Origin: Impatiens glandulifera | Lineage: Eukaryota > Streptophyta > Magnoliopsida > Ericales > Balsaminaceae | Assembly (NCBI RefSeq): GCF_907164915.1 | Contig: NC_061867.1 | Span: 124,001 to 188,000, forward strand | Direction: 5' to 3' | DNA: 64,000 bases | Shown here: one piece after another, positions 21,291 to 32,825 of the stretch | Layout: every line of letters begins with the position of its first letter | Numbering within the stretch: the stretch's first letter is position 1 | The notes under the pieces: model-generated | Seen by the model: the letters and a program-made list of their open reading frames with translations, nothing else | Told to the model about the DNA's origin: nothing | Database searches by the model: none | Program-made: the position numbers and the translations under genes

Positions 21291-21490
21291 CATGTTATAA
21301 TTACAATTTTAATTGATGTACTCTATAATTTAGAGCACAAAAGATGAAATAGTAAATTAGGTTTATAAGGATATGCTTCACTTTTGCAAAAAAACTAGAT
21401 GGGTAGGAGTATATACATTTTTTAAAAGTTCAAAATGTGACATAAATATTTTTAACAAACAACTCATCCTTACATGTTAAAATATATAGG

Positions 21491-22311
21491 CAAATTATCT
21501 AGGCGGGCATCTAATTACTCTGATTGTTCAATTTTAATTCTCAAATTAATTTTTGAAACAAATCGCCTTTTAACTTTTAGAAAGGTCACGAATAACCCTT
21601 TCGTCAACTATTTGGTTAACGGTTAAGCTTAAAATATTGTTTTTTTTATATATTATTTTTAAGTTTATTTTTTATATTTTAATTATTAAATCGCTTATAT
21701 ATAATATTATATATATTATTAATTTTTATATTTATATAATTATTAAATCTTTTATATACTATATAGATAATATATATATATTATTTATTTTTATCTATAT
21801 TTATATAAAATAAAGTTTAAAATCATTTATAAAATTTATATATAATATATATTTTAAAAAATAATTAAGTAGTTGGAAGATTACTATTATTTTTAACCCT
21901 CAAATTATTTTTTTAAATATATATTATATAAATTTATATATATATATATATATATATATAATAATGATTAAAGATAATATATAAATTATTTTTAAACTTT
22001 ATTTTATAGATATAGAAATATATATATATATATAAATAAATAATATATATATAAGAGATTTAATAATTATATAAATATAAAATTAATGATAAAAGATATA
22101 TATATATATATATATATAATATATATAAGCGATTTAATAATTATATATATAAATATAAAAAATAAGATTAAAGATAATATATATAAAAAATATTTTAAGT
22201 TTGAGTAGTTATGTTAAACAAAACGTTGATAAAAAGGTAATTAGTGAGTTTTTTAAAAGTTGAAGGAACGATTTATTTCAAAATTTAATTTGAGGGCTAC
22301 TTCAGGTAATT

Positions 22312-22313
<2 letters not shown>
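21491..22313. mobile_element. AT-rich foldback / MITE-like element
   Basis: Long inverted repeat. The left end CAAATTATCTAGGCGG, then AAACAAATCG and CTTAAAATATTG, is mirrored on the right (reverse complement CAAATTACCTGAAG, AAATAAATCG, CTTAAAATATTT). The middle is almost pure A/T and also palindromic, for example AAGCGATTTAATAA on the right against TTATTAAATCGCTT on the left. No coding capacity. The family is not recognised and the target duplication is obscured by flanking TA repeats. Confidence 0.65.

Positions 22314-22376
<63 letters not shown>
22314..22376. repeat. (AT)n microsatellite
   Basis: About 63 bases of pure alternating A and T next to the foldback element. Such a tract is prone to length change and can also be misassembled. 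Confidence 0.95.
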
Positions 22377-22379
<3 letters not shown>

Positions 22380-22760
22380 GAATTTAATGAAATGACTCTC
22401 AAAAGGGGTCTTATATAAAAAAACAACTTAGCCCTTACTATTTTTTTTATTTCTCTTTCTTTTCTCTTTTCCCCCTCATTTTATCTCTTCTCCTCTAGGT
22501 GACATTTGCTCTCCCTTCCCCGCTTCCTTCCCCTCGCTTCCCTGGTTCCTTCTCCGACTTCCCGACGATCGTCAAGCAACGCCGGAGGACGCTTCCCCCA
22601 CGAGCCCCGAATCCAGCAGCATTGCCGGAACACGAGACCACTATAGCACGGTGACTCCATCAAAATGTGTATGTTCTTTAGTTGAAAACACAAATCTTAG
22701 CTGAAATATAATCATGTGTTTGGTATAGCTTCTATGCTAGGTAGGTTTACTTTATTTGTG

Positions 22761-22845
22761 TCCCACGAAAAGTGTAGTTTATTTGCGTCCCACGCAAAGT
22801 GTAGTTTGAGTCCCACGCAAAGTGTAGTTTGAGTCCCACGAGCAG
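22761..22845. repeat. Short tandem repeat, about four units
   Basis: Units of the type GTCCCACGCAAAGTGTAGTTTGA, 22-26 bases long. The last unit merges into the FAD-oxidoreductase fragment that follows. Confidence 0.8.
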
Positions 22846-23005
22846 GTCCGCCTTGAAGAAAACATTCAGTCAAGAGCAGGTTGTGTTCGATAGCCCTATT
22901 TCTGATGAACCTGTTATTGGCATCATCGCTAAAGGGATGTCCGGCCTTGTATGTGCTCTGTATTTGGAGAAAAGCGGAATCCGGTCGATATTTTTTGACA
23001 CAGTA
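22829..23005 (+). pseudogene. Fragment of a plant FAD/NAD(P)-binding oxidoreductase
   Basis: The open segment reads TSRSALKKTFSQEQVVFDSP, ISDEPVIGII and GMSGLVCALYLEKSGIRSIF. It resembles the N-terminal FAD-binding part of plant amine-oxidase-like oxidoreductases. The dinucleotide-binding glycines are damaged: IIAKGMSGL in place of IIGGGMxGL. Homology stops after FFDT, where the family continues with a glycine-rich segment. A piece HGLRGRLG in another frame near 23070 may be that continuation. No start codon or downstream domain is present. Confidence 0.6.
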
Positions 23006-23298
23006 TTGTAATTTTGAAACTTCTTTAGTAAATACATGTATTGACAGGATTATATTTTTGTAGAGAAATCATGGATTGAGAGGAAGATTAGGGTTGGGGC
23101 AAAGATAACTGACTTTGAATTATTAAAGCTTGTGGAGAGAAGGAATGATGGTGATGATGATGATTTGATTGTACCGGTTGGTTGGGACTGCAGGATATCT
23201 TCCTCTAGAGTAATTAGCTGTTATAACTCGATTTATATGTAATTAATTTTAAAAAATGATGAATGACATTGGTGTGTAGGTCTATTAAGGAGCTGTAG

Positions 23299-23418
23299 GT
23301 GACGAGTAAAACAAATGTTTTTGCGTTTGGGATGTTCTTGACAGAACTTGTAACAGGTAGTAGAGCACTTGTTCGTGACACTGAAGAACTGGAGAAACTA
23401 AAATCTCTTATCACTATT
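23299..23418 (+). pseudogene. Fragment of a receptor-like kinase domain
   Basis: TSKTNVFAFGMFLTELVTGS matches subdomain IX of plant receptor-like kinases (usually SDVFxFGxxLLELVTG), with Asp replaced by Asn in TNVF. It ends at an intact-looking donor (ATT|GTAAGC) and is preceded by a stop. Catalytic loops are absent. It is one of three unrelated gene pieces lying side by side. Confidence 0.55.
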
Positions 23419-23474
23419 GTAAGCTTATCCATAAAAGAACAAGATTTGGTCATAAAATTTGGTCTGGTTTTCAG

Positions 23475-23940
23475 ATATATGCTAGCACATCAAGGGATAG
23501 CTTGCTTGCTGCAGTTCGGGATGTATTACAATCAGAAGTAGGTATATGTGATTTCTCTTGGATATATGTCACAAGGATTATTGGTTTATTTACCTTACAA
23601 GCTCTTGTATGATGGCTAGGTAATTATAGTGTTTGGGTTTAAAATCATGATTTGATTTATGCAGGGTGAGTGCCCAATATATGTACTACCAAGGATAACA
23701 CTATTTGTTCATAGAACTGATCCACCATGTGACATAGTCCATTATCCTGCTGTTGTTGGGAGGAAAATGGGTTTGCTTAGAAATGGTTCTGTGGGAGTTG
23801 TTGCTGAAGCTAGAGGGCTTTTGTAGTATTTATTGGTGGTGGACTTGGAAATATGAATCTAGTAACTGAATAAAGGAGAATGACATGCTACAGTTATGCA
23901 GACTAAATTTGTTGTTGTCCTTACAAACAGACTGAAGGAT
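23475..23940 (+). pseudogene. Fragment of GRV2 / RME-8 (DNAJC13-type endosomal protein)
   Basis: The first exon piece (ASTSRDSLLAAVRDVLQSE, ending about 23538), an intron of about 126 bp ending in TTATGCAG, and a second piece from 23665 (GECPIYVLPRITL, RTDPPC, then HYPAVVGRKMGLLRNGS) follow the order of the plant GRV2 protein. The join after DPPC skips a stretch present in the family. Further on, IGGGLGNMN and HATVMQTK in shifted frames continue the match to about 23940. GRV2 acts in endosome and vacuole sorting. Here the retained intron shows copying at DNA level, and stops and frameshifts make it non-functional. Confidence 0.65.
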
Positions 23941-24065
23941 AATGTTCAAATTCTTTTAATATTATAAATTGTCTTTTCTTTGTAAGTAAATGGTCATTAG
24001 ATATGTATGTAAGAAGCGATAAATGGTCATTATACTATAAACACTTTCAAGATCATTAGGGAATA

Positions 24066-24865
24066 AATTAGGTATGGCATTTTAGCCCTGACGGTTCGGG
24101 TACCCGAAGGAACCGAACTGTTTGGTTCGAGTAATTTTCTTGTTTTTCAGTTCCGGGTAATTTCAGATCCGAACCGTTTCGGTTCCCGGTACCGAATGAA
24201 ATTTCGATAATTAAAAAAATATTTTTTTTTTTTGGTTCTCCCTCTTCCCTCTCTCATGTTCGCATTGGCGTCATTCTCTATTTCTCTGACATACACCAGA
24301 TTCTCTTCTCTTTTGCATTTTGCTGCCTCCGTTTCCAAAATTTCATTCAGCATGTAAGAACTATATTTAACTTGAGGATGAATACAAGCATACGACTAAG
24401 TTATGGCAGAAAAAAATTGAAAATAAGAGAGTAAGAGATGAGGAAGAAGATGGATGTTAGATTAAAGAAAATGAAGATTTTTTTAATATTATTTATTTGC
24501 AGACTGTTTATTTTATTTAATATAATATTTATAATTATTTTTATTAAATATTTTTTTAAAGTTAAAACACATTAATTATTTTTGTAAATGTATTATTTAA
24601 TATTTTAAAATATTAAAATTTTATTCTATTTCATCCAAATTATGTTTAAACACGATAAAAACTAAAAATATATTAATTTGTTAAAATTAATTAAATAAGT
24701 AAAAAAACAAATTGTTTTAAAAAACTGGGTCTAGTTGGGGTTTGAGTACCCATCGGTTTCGAATCGATATTTCGGGTAAATTAAATATCCATTTTTTCGG
24801 GGGAAATTGGGTCCAATTCGGTTCGGGTCCAATTTAGGTCCCCGAAACTCGGAAAATTGCAATAA
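24066..24865. mobile_element. hAT-like MITE (probable)
   Basis: The left end TAGGTATGGCATTTTAG followed by GGTTCGGGTACCCG, and a right end (reverse complement ATTGCAATTTTCCGAG, TTTCGGGGACC) facing it, resemble plant hAT MITEs with TRGGGxTGGCAA ends and GGGTACCCG-rich flanks. The interior is A/T-rich and non-coding. Ends are approximate and no target duplication was confirmed. The stretch 24866-25494 shows nothing recognisable. Confidence 0.45.
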
Positions 24866-25499
24866 ATAATCATCATGATTTTCTTAAAAAAGATTTCTCA
24901 AATAAAAAAAAATATAATCTTTTAGTGAATGAATGATATTCTAAAACAAACATGGTTGAATTACTTTGAATCCAACAAATACAAAGCATAACATAATAAT
25001 ATATACTCAAAATAAACTTTCCAATACAACCACTAAATCTACAACAAGATCTTGAACCATCTTCATTTTGCCACATAACTCGCCATACAACAATGAGAAA
25101 TACAAATTATTAGAATACAACAATTAAGATGATAGTTGAAATAATTGTAAATATCTAAAACAACTTCAAATGATATAGTCCTATGATAATTAGATATTGT
25201 TTTGAGAAAATTGAATCAATAATCAGGTTCTTCATTGCCAAAGTCATCTATAATCTGGAGCATCCTATGTTCCACGTCCAAAGCTGTGAAAGAGACAAGT
25301 TTTTCATATATTCAGTGAATGCTGAAACTGTAACCACAAATAAATTACAGAATAAGTTTATAAAAATACAAACTCAAGTTATGCAAATCCTAAATTTGTA
25401 TAATATTTAGTTCCATGTAAATGAGTTGCTCAAACTCATAACTTTCTGTATGAGCAGACGACTTAAGATATTGCACGAACTTGGTCTCTACTAACAATG

Positions 25500-25982
25500 T
25501 GTTACGATCCACGAATAAGAAACAACACTTTCCACGATCCTATGAAAAACTTGTGCTAGAGATTATGAAAGGAATTATGTTTTTGTAGCATAACAATATT
25601 TTTAATTATGTTTTCTGTTTCCCATAAAACTGATTGTTGATAAGTCCCTAAAAGTTATTGTAACAAAATTATAACCAACTATCCTTGGGTAATTCAGCCG
25701 CTATATATGTTGATTCTCACCTCCCTTATGTGCATGAATAAAAAGCTTTGTGAAAGTTCTTAGTCTCAATTATATTTTCTGTCTTGATCCCTTATCTTGG
25801 ACGGTTAGGTATATTCTAGCAATATTTTCTTCTCACATTTGTTTCTTCTTTTCCTTTAACCTTGAATTCTATTCTCCTAATACTTCCGCTACAGTTTGAA
25901 TATAGATTCCCCACTCGATCCCAACAATGAAGAACTCGATTCTTGAAATCAAGACATCTCGAATGACAAAAACCCGATAACA
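25500..25982 (+). repeat. Left outer LTR of the chromovirus
   Basis: Starts TGTTACGATCCACG and follows the right LTR closely to about 25950. The last 30 bases differ, so the end at GATAACA is approximate. No clear tRNA primer site follows. Confidence 0.8.
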
Positions 25983-26040
25983 AACAAAGATGAATGCTCT
26001 TAAGACCATACTCGAAGGTCTGTCCCAATAATATGCCTTT

Positions 26041-27555
26041 ATGCAAGCTTCCCTACAACAACACATGACCGAATCGGCTGTTGTGCACAATGTCTTTCAG
26101 CAAAATATGGACAGAAGGTTCAATGCCGCTGAAGAAAGTTTGACAGCCATTGAAAGTGGTGCGTCTAATAATGGCCAAGATCCCGCACCCGACCCTATGT
26201 TAATGCTTCTTGCTACGGTCCTCCTACGAACATGCCCTTCCAATATGGCCAACACTATATTCCTCCAACCCGGTTCACAAAGGTTGATTTTCCTGAATTT
26301 AATGGGACTAATTTGGAGGGCTGACTCAAATATGTCGAGCAATTCTTTAGGGTGGACAAAACGAATGATGCCACGAAACTGGAAATTTCCCCCATTCACT
26401 TTTCAAAATAAACAAGAATGTGGTATGGGTCATATTTGTAAAACTGCAACCTTAGAGAAGCCTTGTCATGGGATGTATTCAAGAGAGATCTCTTGTTGCG
26501 ATTCGGTCCTTCCATACACGACACCCATATGAGACAAAGGATGAACTTAAAGCAGATCAGTATTGTCCAAGTCCAAGAAACAATATATGGGTCCCTAATG
26601 AGCAGTAATCCCTTGTACATCACTGAACCGTCGCTGTTGTTCAAGCCATGCAATGTTAAAATGACCTAGCCGAGCGCAAATCGGAAAACCGACCCCAAGA
26701 AAGGCCTATGTTATACTTGCAATGAAAAATGGGAGCCCAACCATTGGTGCAAATCCAAATTATTTATGGACTTGGCTAATCATCAAGAAGTCCAAGAACC
26801 CACTCAAGAACCTATTCAAGAACTATGTTTTGATGATCCACCTTTACTACTTGAGGCAGGGGATCAACCCACCATTATTTGCATTCATTGATAGTCTTGT
26901 AGGGTATGCCTCGGGAACATGTCAACATGATACAAGGTGACCAATGGGAGAAGCTCTTGGAAAATTATAGTGTTGCTACCATGGGACAAATAACGAACAA
27001 GCATGAAGGCCGAATTGTTTCACTCGCGACAATGACATTGGAAGACAATCATGAAGATCTCCAGCACACAATCGAAGTCTTCAATGCCCTATTCCAGCAA
27101 CCCAAAGATCAACCACCAGCCAAGAGAGTAATTAGAAGCCATGGCTGTTTGGCTACCCTTGTGGTGATGGTCCACAAAAAGGACTAGGCTTGGATATTTG
27201 ATGACACTCTAGAGTATAATCGTAAGAAGAATTGTTGTTTGGCTGATTCATGGGTGTTGGGCCAAAGGAAGGACCGGTTCTAGATTTTTGATAACACCAT
27301 AGTGTATAAGCGGAGCTAAAAGACGTTTTATTTTTATATATGCACTAGGTCCCGACCAGCTCCACTATTGAAAGGATGTTACCAAAGATTTTTAAATGAT
27401 TGCGGTCCTAGACCCCGACACTCTCTAGACCTGCTGAAAATCCGACCGAACAGCAAGAGAAAAAAATTCTCTTTGAAGTTAGCAGGATGCGAATTAAAGG
27501 CTGATAAGGCCACGGTCTTTTCGTCGAGGGCGATGAATTTTGAAGGGGGAGATAA
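26041..27555 (+). pseudogene. Internally deleted gag-pol remnant of a chromovirus
   Basis: Reads in pieces. A gag N-terminus lies at 26041-26500. SWDVFKRDLLLRFGPS and MRQRMNLKQ lie near 26465-26560, followed by an abrupt jump. A gag knuckle GLCYTCNEKWEPNHWCKSK lies near 26700. A protease-RT linker segment (NMIQGDQWEKLLENY) lies at 26906-27130. Another jump leads to the 3' untranslated part, ending in AAGGGGGAGATAA (polypurine tract) just before the inner LTR. The same knuckle and linker appear again at about 28465 and 29050, so this is a second copy with large deletions. Confidence 0.75.
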
Positions 27556-28048
27556 TGCTACAGTACAAAAATAAAGGCTACAGTCCCAATATAATTTCAG
27601 CACCCTCCACGGTCCTATGCACTTGGGCCAAATTTCTGTTTTTTGTTTTAATATTCGGTTTTGCTTTCCCTATCTATTTTTCAAACTAAATTATGTTATT
27701 TTCTAGTAGTTGTTGTAACTGAATATTCTAGGGTAAGACAACACCTATATAAGGTTGATCCATCTTCCCCAATGACCCATCTATAGAATAATGAATATAT
27801 GAAATTACTTGTGAAAATTCTTCACCCCATTGTATTTTATGTGTTGATTATTTATTTTGGACTATTTGGAGAGACCAACAGTATTTTCTTCTAATCCTTG
27901 ATTTTTCTTTCCCCTCATCCCAAATTCTCCATTAAAAAACTCTTTTGCTACACTTTGATTATATATTTCACACCCGGTCCTAGAGATCAAGAACTCAATT
28001 CTTGAAATCAAGAACCCAAAACACTAAGTTACAAATCAAGTTGTAACA
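27556..28048 (+). repeat. Inner LTR, related but distinct family
   Basis: Starts TGCTACAGTAC and ends GTTGTAACA, 493 bp, preceded by a polypurine tract. It matches the solo LTR at 61730-62223 (on minus) better than it matches the outer LTRs of this element, sharing CAGCACCCTCCACGGTCC and ATGCACTTGGGC. It therefore came from a second, related insertion or recombination. Confidence 0.85.
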
Positions 28049-28052
28049 ATTA

Positions 28053-28660
28053 ATGAATCTGAAACAGGTTGGTTTTGTTCACGAATACAATCTACAATAC
28101 ATGTCGATCTCTCAAAAACTCTACAGCATGCCAAAGGAATACGTAATAGATTGCTACTTGTCCGGCTTGAGGGAGGAGAATGCAAACTGCACCAGGTTGC
28201 GATTTCTTGAATCTCTAAATGAAGCCATGTCCATGGCCAAGGTCTAAGAAACAACATATAGATCCCTGATGAGCAATGAACACTTATACAGCGTTGAACC
28301 GCCGCTACTGCCTAATCCAATCAACGTTAAACCAAGCTGGCAAAGCACGAACAGAACACCATACATCAAGCCGAGCTCATCCTATGGATCATCTTCAAGT
28401 GCTAAATAGGGCCAAATTAAGCAATTAGACCTAGTCTCAATGGATGAAAAGAGAAAGAAGGGTTTATGCTACACTTGCGATGAAAAATGGCAACCCAACC
28501 ACAAGTGTAAATCAAAGTTATTCATGGGCCAATGATCAAGAAAACATCCCAAGTTTCCAAGAACCTGCTCTAGAGATGGTTTTTGATATTTCCCCTTTAC
28601 AGCTTGAAGTAGGGGAAGAGCATGTCATTTTGCTACATGCATTAAACGGTTCAAAAAGCT
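28053..28660 (+). pseudogene. Chromovirus gag, C-terminal part
   Basis: Opens in mid-gag with MNLKQVGFVHEYNLQYMSIS and continues through LYSMPKEYVIDCYLSGL to a knuckle GLCYTCDEKWQPNHKCKSK (CX2C...HX1C type). It is broken by stops near 28246 and 28407 and by frame changes after 28530. It begins immediately after the inner LTR, so its N-terminal part is missing here. Confidence 0.8.
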
Positions 28661-28689
28661 TCCAAACACTCTAGATTCTTGGCAAGATC

Positions 28690-29090
28690 GGGAACCTGCC
28701 AGTTGTGATTCTAATTGATACAGACAACACTCATAACTTCATTAATAGTAGGATAATGAAGAACATTAGCCATGGCATCCTTCCCACCCAGGTGCTATCG
28801 GTCCAAGTGGCAGACGACTCTAACATTCTATGCTTTAGCTTTTGGCAAGATCTGAAATGGTTTATGAAAGGTAAATTTTATCAAACAAACATAAAGGTGC
28901 TAACCATGACATGGTACGATATTGTGTTGGGCATCGAGTGGCTGATTACTCTAGGTCCTTCCAAATGGGACTTCGAAAAACTAACAATTTCTTATGAAAA
29001 GGAAGGGATAACCACGGTCTTGCAAGGCATACCCCATACACAGATCAACCTAATACAAGGTGACCACATAAAAAAAAGTTATTAAAGAAA
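28690..29090 (+). pseudogene. Chromovirus aspartic protease, damaged
   Basis: The frame 28705-29085 contains the active-site region as LIDTDNTHNFI, where the family has LIDxGSTHNFI. The essential Gly after Asp is replaced. Downstream, WYDIVLGIEWLITLGP matches the family's second conserved block. Not expected to be active. Confidence 0.8.
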
Positions 29091-29259
29091 TGCAATGTTG
29101 CTGCCATGGTACAAATAAGAAGTGAAAACGAATGCCAATTTTCTCGCTCACTACAATGGCGCTAGAAGGGATCCTAGAAGACCTTCAGCAAATACTAGAT
29201 GACTTCAGCCCAATATTCTAGCAACCTGAAGACTTATCACCAGCTAGGGAACATGATCA

Positions 29260-30620
29260 CCGCATCCCACTAAAGGAAGGTACGAAAGATGTATGTATGC
29301 ATTCTTATAGTTATCCTGCCCTACAGAAAACAGAAATTGAACATTTGGTCAACGATATGCTCGATAGGGGAGTTATAAGAAGAAGCCACAACTCTTTTTC
29401 CGCCCCTGTGATATTGGTTCGGAAGAAAGACTTATCTTGGAGACTGTGTATTGATTATAGGAGGCTAAACTCAGCAACCATCAAAGATAAGTTTCCTATA
29501 CCTGATTATTGAAGAATTAATAGAAGAATTGCATGGGTCTAGGTTCTTTTTCAAGATGGATTTGCATTCAGGGTTCCACCAGATAAGGATGCACCCAGGC
29601 GACTGCCACAAAACAGTATTCCGGACACACGAAGGCCTGTATGAGTTTCTAGTGATGCCCTTCGGCCTAACTAATGCTCCATCCTCCTTCCAAAGCTTAA
29701 TGAACGCAACACTGAAACCATTCCTAAGAAAGTTCGTGCTAGTATTTTTTTGATGACATCCTAGTATATAGCTCGAGCTGGAAGAAACATATCCACCACT
29801 TATATAAGGTACTTTCAATATTACAACATAACAAGTTATTCCTTAACCGGGGAAAATGCAATTTTGGGAGCAAGAAAATTGTCTACCTAGGCCATATTCT
29901 TAATTAGAATGGAGTAGCCACTAATCCAGCTAAACTAGACAATGAGCACATGACCAGTTCCAGAATTTACTAAGAAATTGAAAGGGTTCCTTGGTATGAC
30001 CGGATACTATAGAAGATTTATAAAAGGTTATGGCTCTATAGCACGACTCTGCACTGCCCTGTTGAAAAAAGGTCAGTTTGCATGGAATAAAGAAGCTGAA
30101 TAGGTATTTCTGTTGTTGAAGCAACATATGCTTTCCCCTCTGGTCCTAGCACTCCCCAACTTCAATATTCCCTTTGTAGTAGAGACTGATGCAAGTGGAG
30201 CTGGTATAGGGGCAGTATTAATGCAAGAAGGACGAACCATCTCATTCATAAGCAAGGCAATTGAACCAGAGAAGTTACCATCGTCTACGTATGAAAAGGA
30301 GTTGATGGCATAAACTTTTGTCGTGGAGAAGTGGAGATCCTACCTTCGGTACAAGCAATTCATTGTGAAGACCGATCATGAAGCTCTCAAATACTTGCTG
30401 GAGTAGAGAGTTCAAACTCCGACACAAGAAAAATGACTCTACAAATTGGTGGGATACGATTTTGTTGTTCAATATAAAAGGGGCAAAGAAAACCTGGTGG
30501 TAGATGTTCTGTCCAGGCGGGTAGTAGGGGTCCAATGTGCAGAGATTTATGTCTATCACACTGCTATCCAAAAACAAATTCAGGAAAACTCTAAAGAAAA
30601 TCCCAACTTAGCCAAAGTCA
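29260..30620 (+). pseudogene. Chromovirus reverse transcriptase and RNase H, broken
   Basis: RT pieces run in order: [20 protein letters not shown] and [20 protein letters not shown] (to 29512), [19 protein letters not shown] and [17 protein letters not shown] (29529-29753), then DDILVYSS after a frameshift near 29750 that splits the active-site box. RNase H pieces follow: PFVVETDASGAGIGAVLMQE (near 30170-30225) and YDFVVQYKRGKENLVVDVLS (near 30450-30510). At least five stops or frameshifts interrupt the region. Confidence 0.85.
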
Positions 30621-30639
30621 TTTGTGAAATCTGTGTTAA

Positions 30640-31990
30640 TGCTGATTCTCAACCTGAATGCTCATATGACCAAGGGATGCTAAGAAAAATGGACCGACTA
30701 GTGGTGGGAAAGAACAACAATCTCAGAAATACCCTAATTGCAGCCATGCATTTAGGAGCAGAAGGAGGGACATTCAGGGACGCTGGTCACCCAAAAGAAA
30801 ATGTAGTTAGTTTACTCCTAGTCAGGGATGCTGAAAGATATTAGAGAATTTGTTCGAACCTGTGAAGTTTGCCAAAAGAATAAATCTGATAACTTAGCAT
30901 ATAAGGGTCTACTTCATCCCTTAGCAATTTCCAATCGATTTTGGGAATCGGTCTCCATGAATTTCATTGAAAGCTTACCTAAGTCAAAAGGTAAAAGTGT
31001 TATATTTGTGGTCGTTGACATATTATCAAAAATGGTCCACTTTATGAGTCTGCAACATCCTTTTACTGCCCGGACCGTAGCTGGATTATTTGTGGACAAC
31101 GTTTCTAAGCTCCACAGAATGCCAACAACCATCATCAGTGATCGGGAAAAAGTGTTCTTAAGCACCTTCTGGCAGAAATTCTTAAGGATACAAGGAGTAA
31201 AGTAAGCTTTGTCCACAGCCTATCACCCCAGGCGGATGACCAGACCGAGATTGTCAACAAATGCTTGGTCACTTATCTACGTTGCATGGCCGACCAAACT
31301 CTGAAAGATTGGGTGCATTAATTTCCCTTGGCTGAATGGTGGTATAACACTAATTTCCATACAACAATACAAACAACACCTTTCGAAGCAATATATGGAT
31401 ACTCCCCCCGTCCACACACCGTATGTAGTAGGAGACTCTAAAGAAGAAGATGTGGATGTGTCATTAATAGCCAGGGAAGTCACGCTCCAACTCATAAAAT
31501 TCCATTTGAAAAGAGTCCAGAATCATATGAAGCAGCTTCAGGACAAAAAGAGAAAAAAAATCACTTTGGAAATAGGAAGCTAGGCATTGGTGAAACTACA
31601 ACCATATAAACAATGCTCGGTCCAGAAGTTATTCCACAAGCTTTCGTCAAAGTATTTTGGGCCCTTTCAAGTGCTGGAAAGAATTGGGGAAGTTGCTTAC
31701 AAGTTGGAACTCGGAACCGACATCAAAATACATAATGTCTTCCATATTTCGCAATTAAAATCATTCCAATGGATTCATGCTGCTATTGAAAATATTCCCT
31801 AATTTAGTGCACAACCTAATAGGATCGACAAAATTGTGGGTGAACAAGACATCATGGTGCATGAAAAAATGAAAAGACAGTTACTGATCATTGGGATGGG
31901 GCCCAAATAGAATATCAAACTTGGGAAGATGCTTAAGTGATAAGTATTCAATGCCCGGAGATGCTGGAAACAATGAGGCAAACAAGACAT
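30640..31990 (+). pseudogene. Chromovirus integrase with chromodomain remnant, broken
   Basis: EFVRTCEVCQKNK (zinc finger Cys pair) is followed by SVSMNFIESLPKSKGKSVIF, where the first catalytic Asp is Asn, and TTIISDREKVFLSTFWQKF, with the second Asp kept. The third block, with Glu, lies beyond a frameshift near 31205. The GPY/F part LSSKYFGPFQVLERIGEVAY and KIHNVFHISQLK is at 31587-31800. A chromodomain tail (IEYQTWEDA) remains near 31905-31935 in a shifted frame. Confidence 0.82.
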
Positions 31991-32021
31991 AAGTCTCTTC
32001 GTCGAGGTCGACAAACTTCTG

Positions 32022-32034
32022 ATGGGGGAGATAA
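32022..32034 (+). other. Polypurine tract of the chromovirus
   Basis: GATGGGGGAGATAA stands immediately before the right LTR start TGTTAC. The same motif (AAGGGGGAGATAA) precedes the inner LTR at 27556. Confidence 0.75.
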
Positions 32035-32524
32035 TGTTACGATCCACGAATAAGAAACAACATCTTCCACGGTCCTATGAAACACTTGGGCTAGAGATTC
32101 TGGAGGGAATTCTGTTTTTGTAGCATAACAATAATTTTAATTTTGTTTACTGTTTCCCACAAAACTTATTGTTAATAAGTCCCTAAAAGTTGTTGTAACA
32201 AAATTATAATCAACTACTCTTGGGTAATCCAGCTGCTATATATGCTAATTCCCACCTCCCTTATTGGCATGAATGAAAAACTTTGTGAAAGTTCTTAGTC
32301 TCAATTATATTTTCTGCCTTGATCCCCTATCTTGGACTGTTAGGTATATTTTAGCTGTATTTTCTTCTCACATTTGTTTCTTCTTTTCCTTTAACCTTAA
32401 ATTTTCTTCTCCTAATACTTCCGTTGTACTTTGAATATAGATTCTTCACTCGGTCCCCGCAATCAAGAACTCGATTATTGAAATCAAGAACTCAAAATGC
32501 TAAGTTATAAATTAAATCGTAACA
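32035..32524 (+). repeat. Right outer LTR of the chromovirus (490 bp)
   Basis: TGTTACGATCC...ATCGTAACA, with inverted ends TGTTACGAT/ATCGTAACA. It is followed by the target duplication CAATG at 32525-32529. Confidence 0.92.
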
Positions 32525-32667
32525 CAATGTTCTTACAGTTTTCTGTATGACCTTCTCAATGCAATAACATCAAATATGTGAATTACAAAATCATATGCCA
32601 TTGTTGCTAAGAGACCTCAATTAATAATTAAAAACATTGTTTGCATATCAGGAAAAATATATTACAT

Positions 32668-32825
32668 TTAGGGATGGTAACGGGTACCTTACCCACCGGG
32701 TAGTGAAGTACACATCTCTAAACTCGAATTTCAAATTACTACCCGACATGTATCTCTATTTATATACTCATTCTCGATTCGTCGGGTACTCGATCCCCGA
32801 CAGGTACCCCATTACCCGATATTAA
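32668..32825. mobile_element. End of a hAT-like MITE
   Basis: TAGGGATGGTAACGGGTACC followed by several GGGTAC/GTACCC phrases is typical of one end of plant hAT MITEs. I could not find the matching second end. From here to 34270 the sequence is A/T-rich with no gene that I can support. Confidence 0.45.

Larger units (their letters stand above)
25500..32524 (+). mobile_element. Decayed chromovirus-type Ty3 retrotransposon with nested/duplicated interior
   Basis: The outer LTRs start TGTTACGATCC. The right one ends ATCGTAACA. A perfect 5 bp target duplication CAATG flanks the whole (25495-25499 and 32525-32529), so the outer pair belongs to a single insertion. The outer LTRs are roughly 90% alike by eye, an old event. 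Inside are two partial gag regions, a second type of LTR (27556-28048), and a heavily mutated protease, RT, RNase H and integrase with a remnant of a chromodomain (QTWEDA in the 3' part). Chromodomain plus GPY/F integrase and a CX2C-type gag knuckle point to the chromovirus branch. No complete protein can be made. Confidence 0.88.

Noticed and set aside
23060..23220. Possible coding piece KITDFELLKLVERRNDGDDDD between the oxidoreductase and kinase fragments
   Set aside because: Open for about 45 codons, but I could not tie it to any family. It may belong to either neighbour.
24873..26090. Several open frames of 60-76 codons on minus around the left chromovirus LTR
   Set aside because: No motif, and they overlap LTR and gag remnants that read on plus, so they are chance frames.
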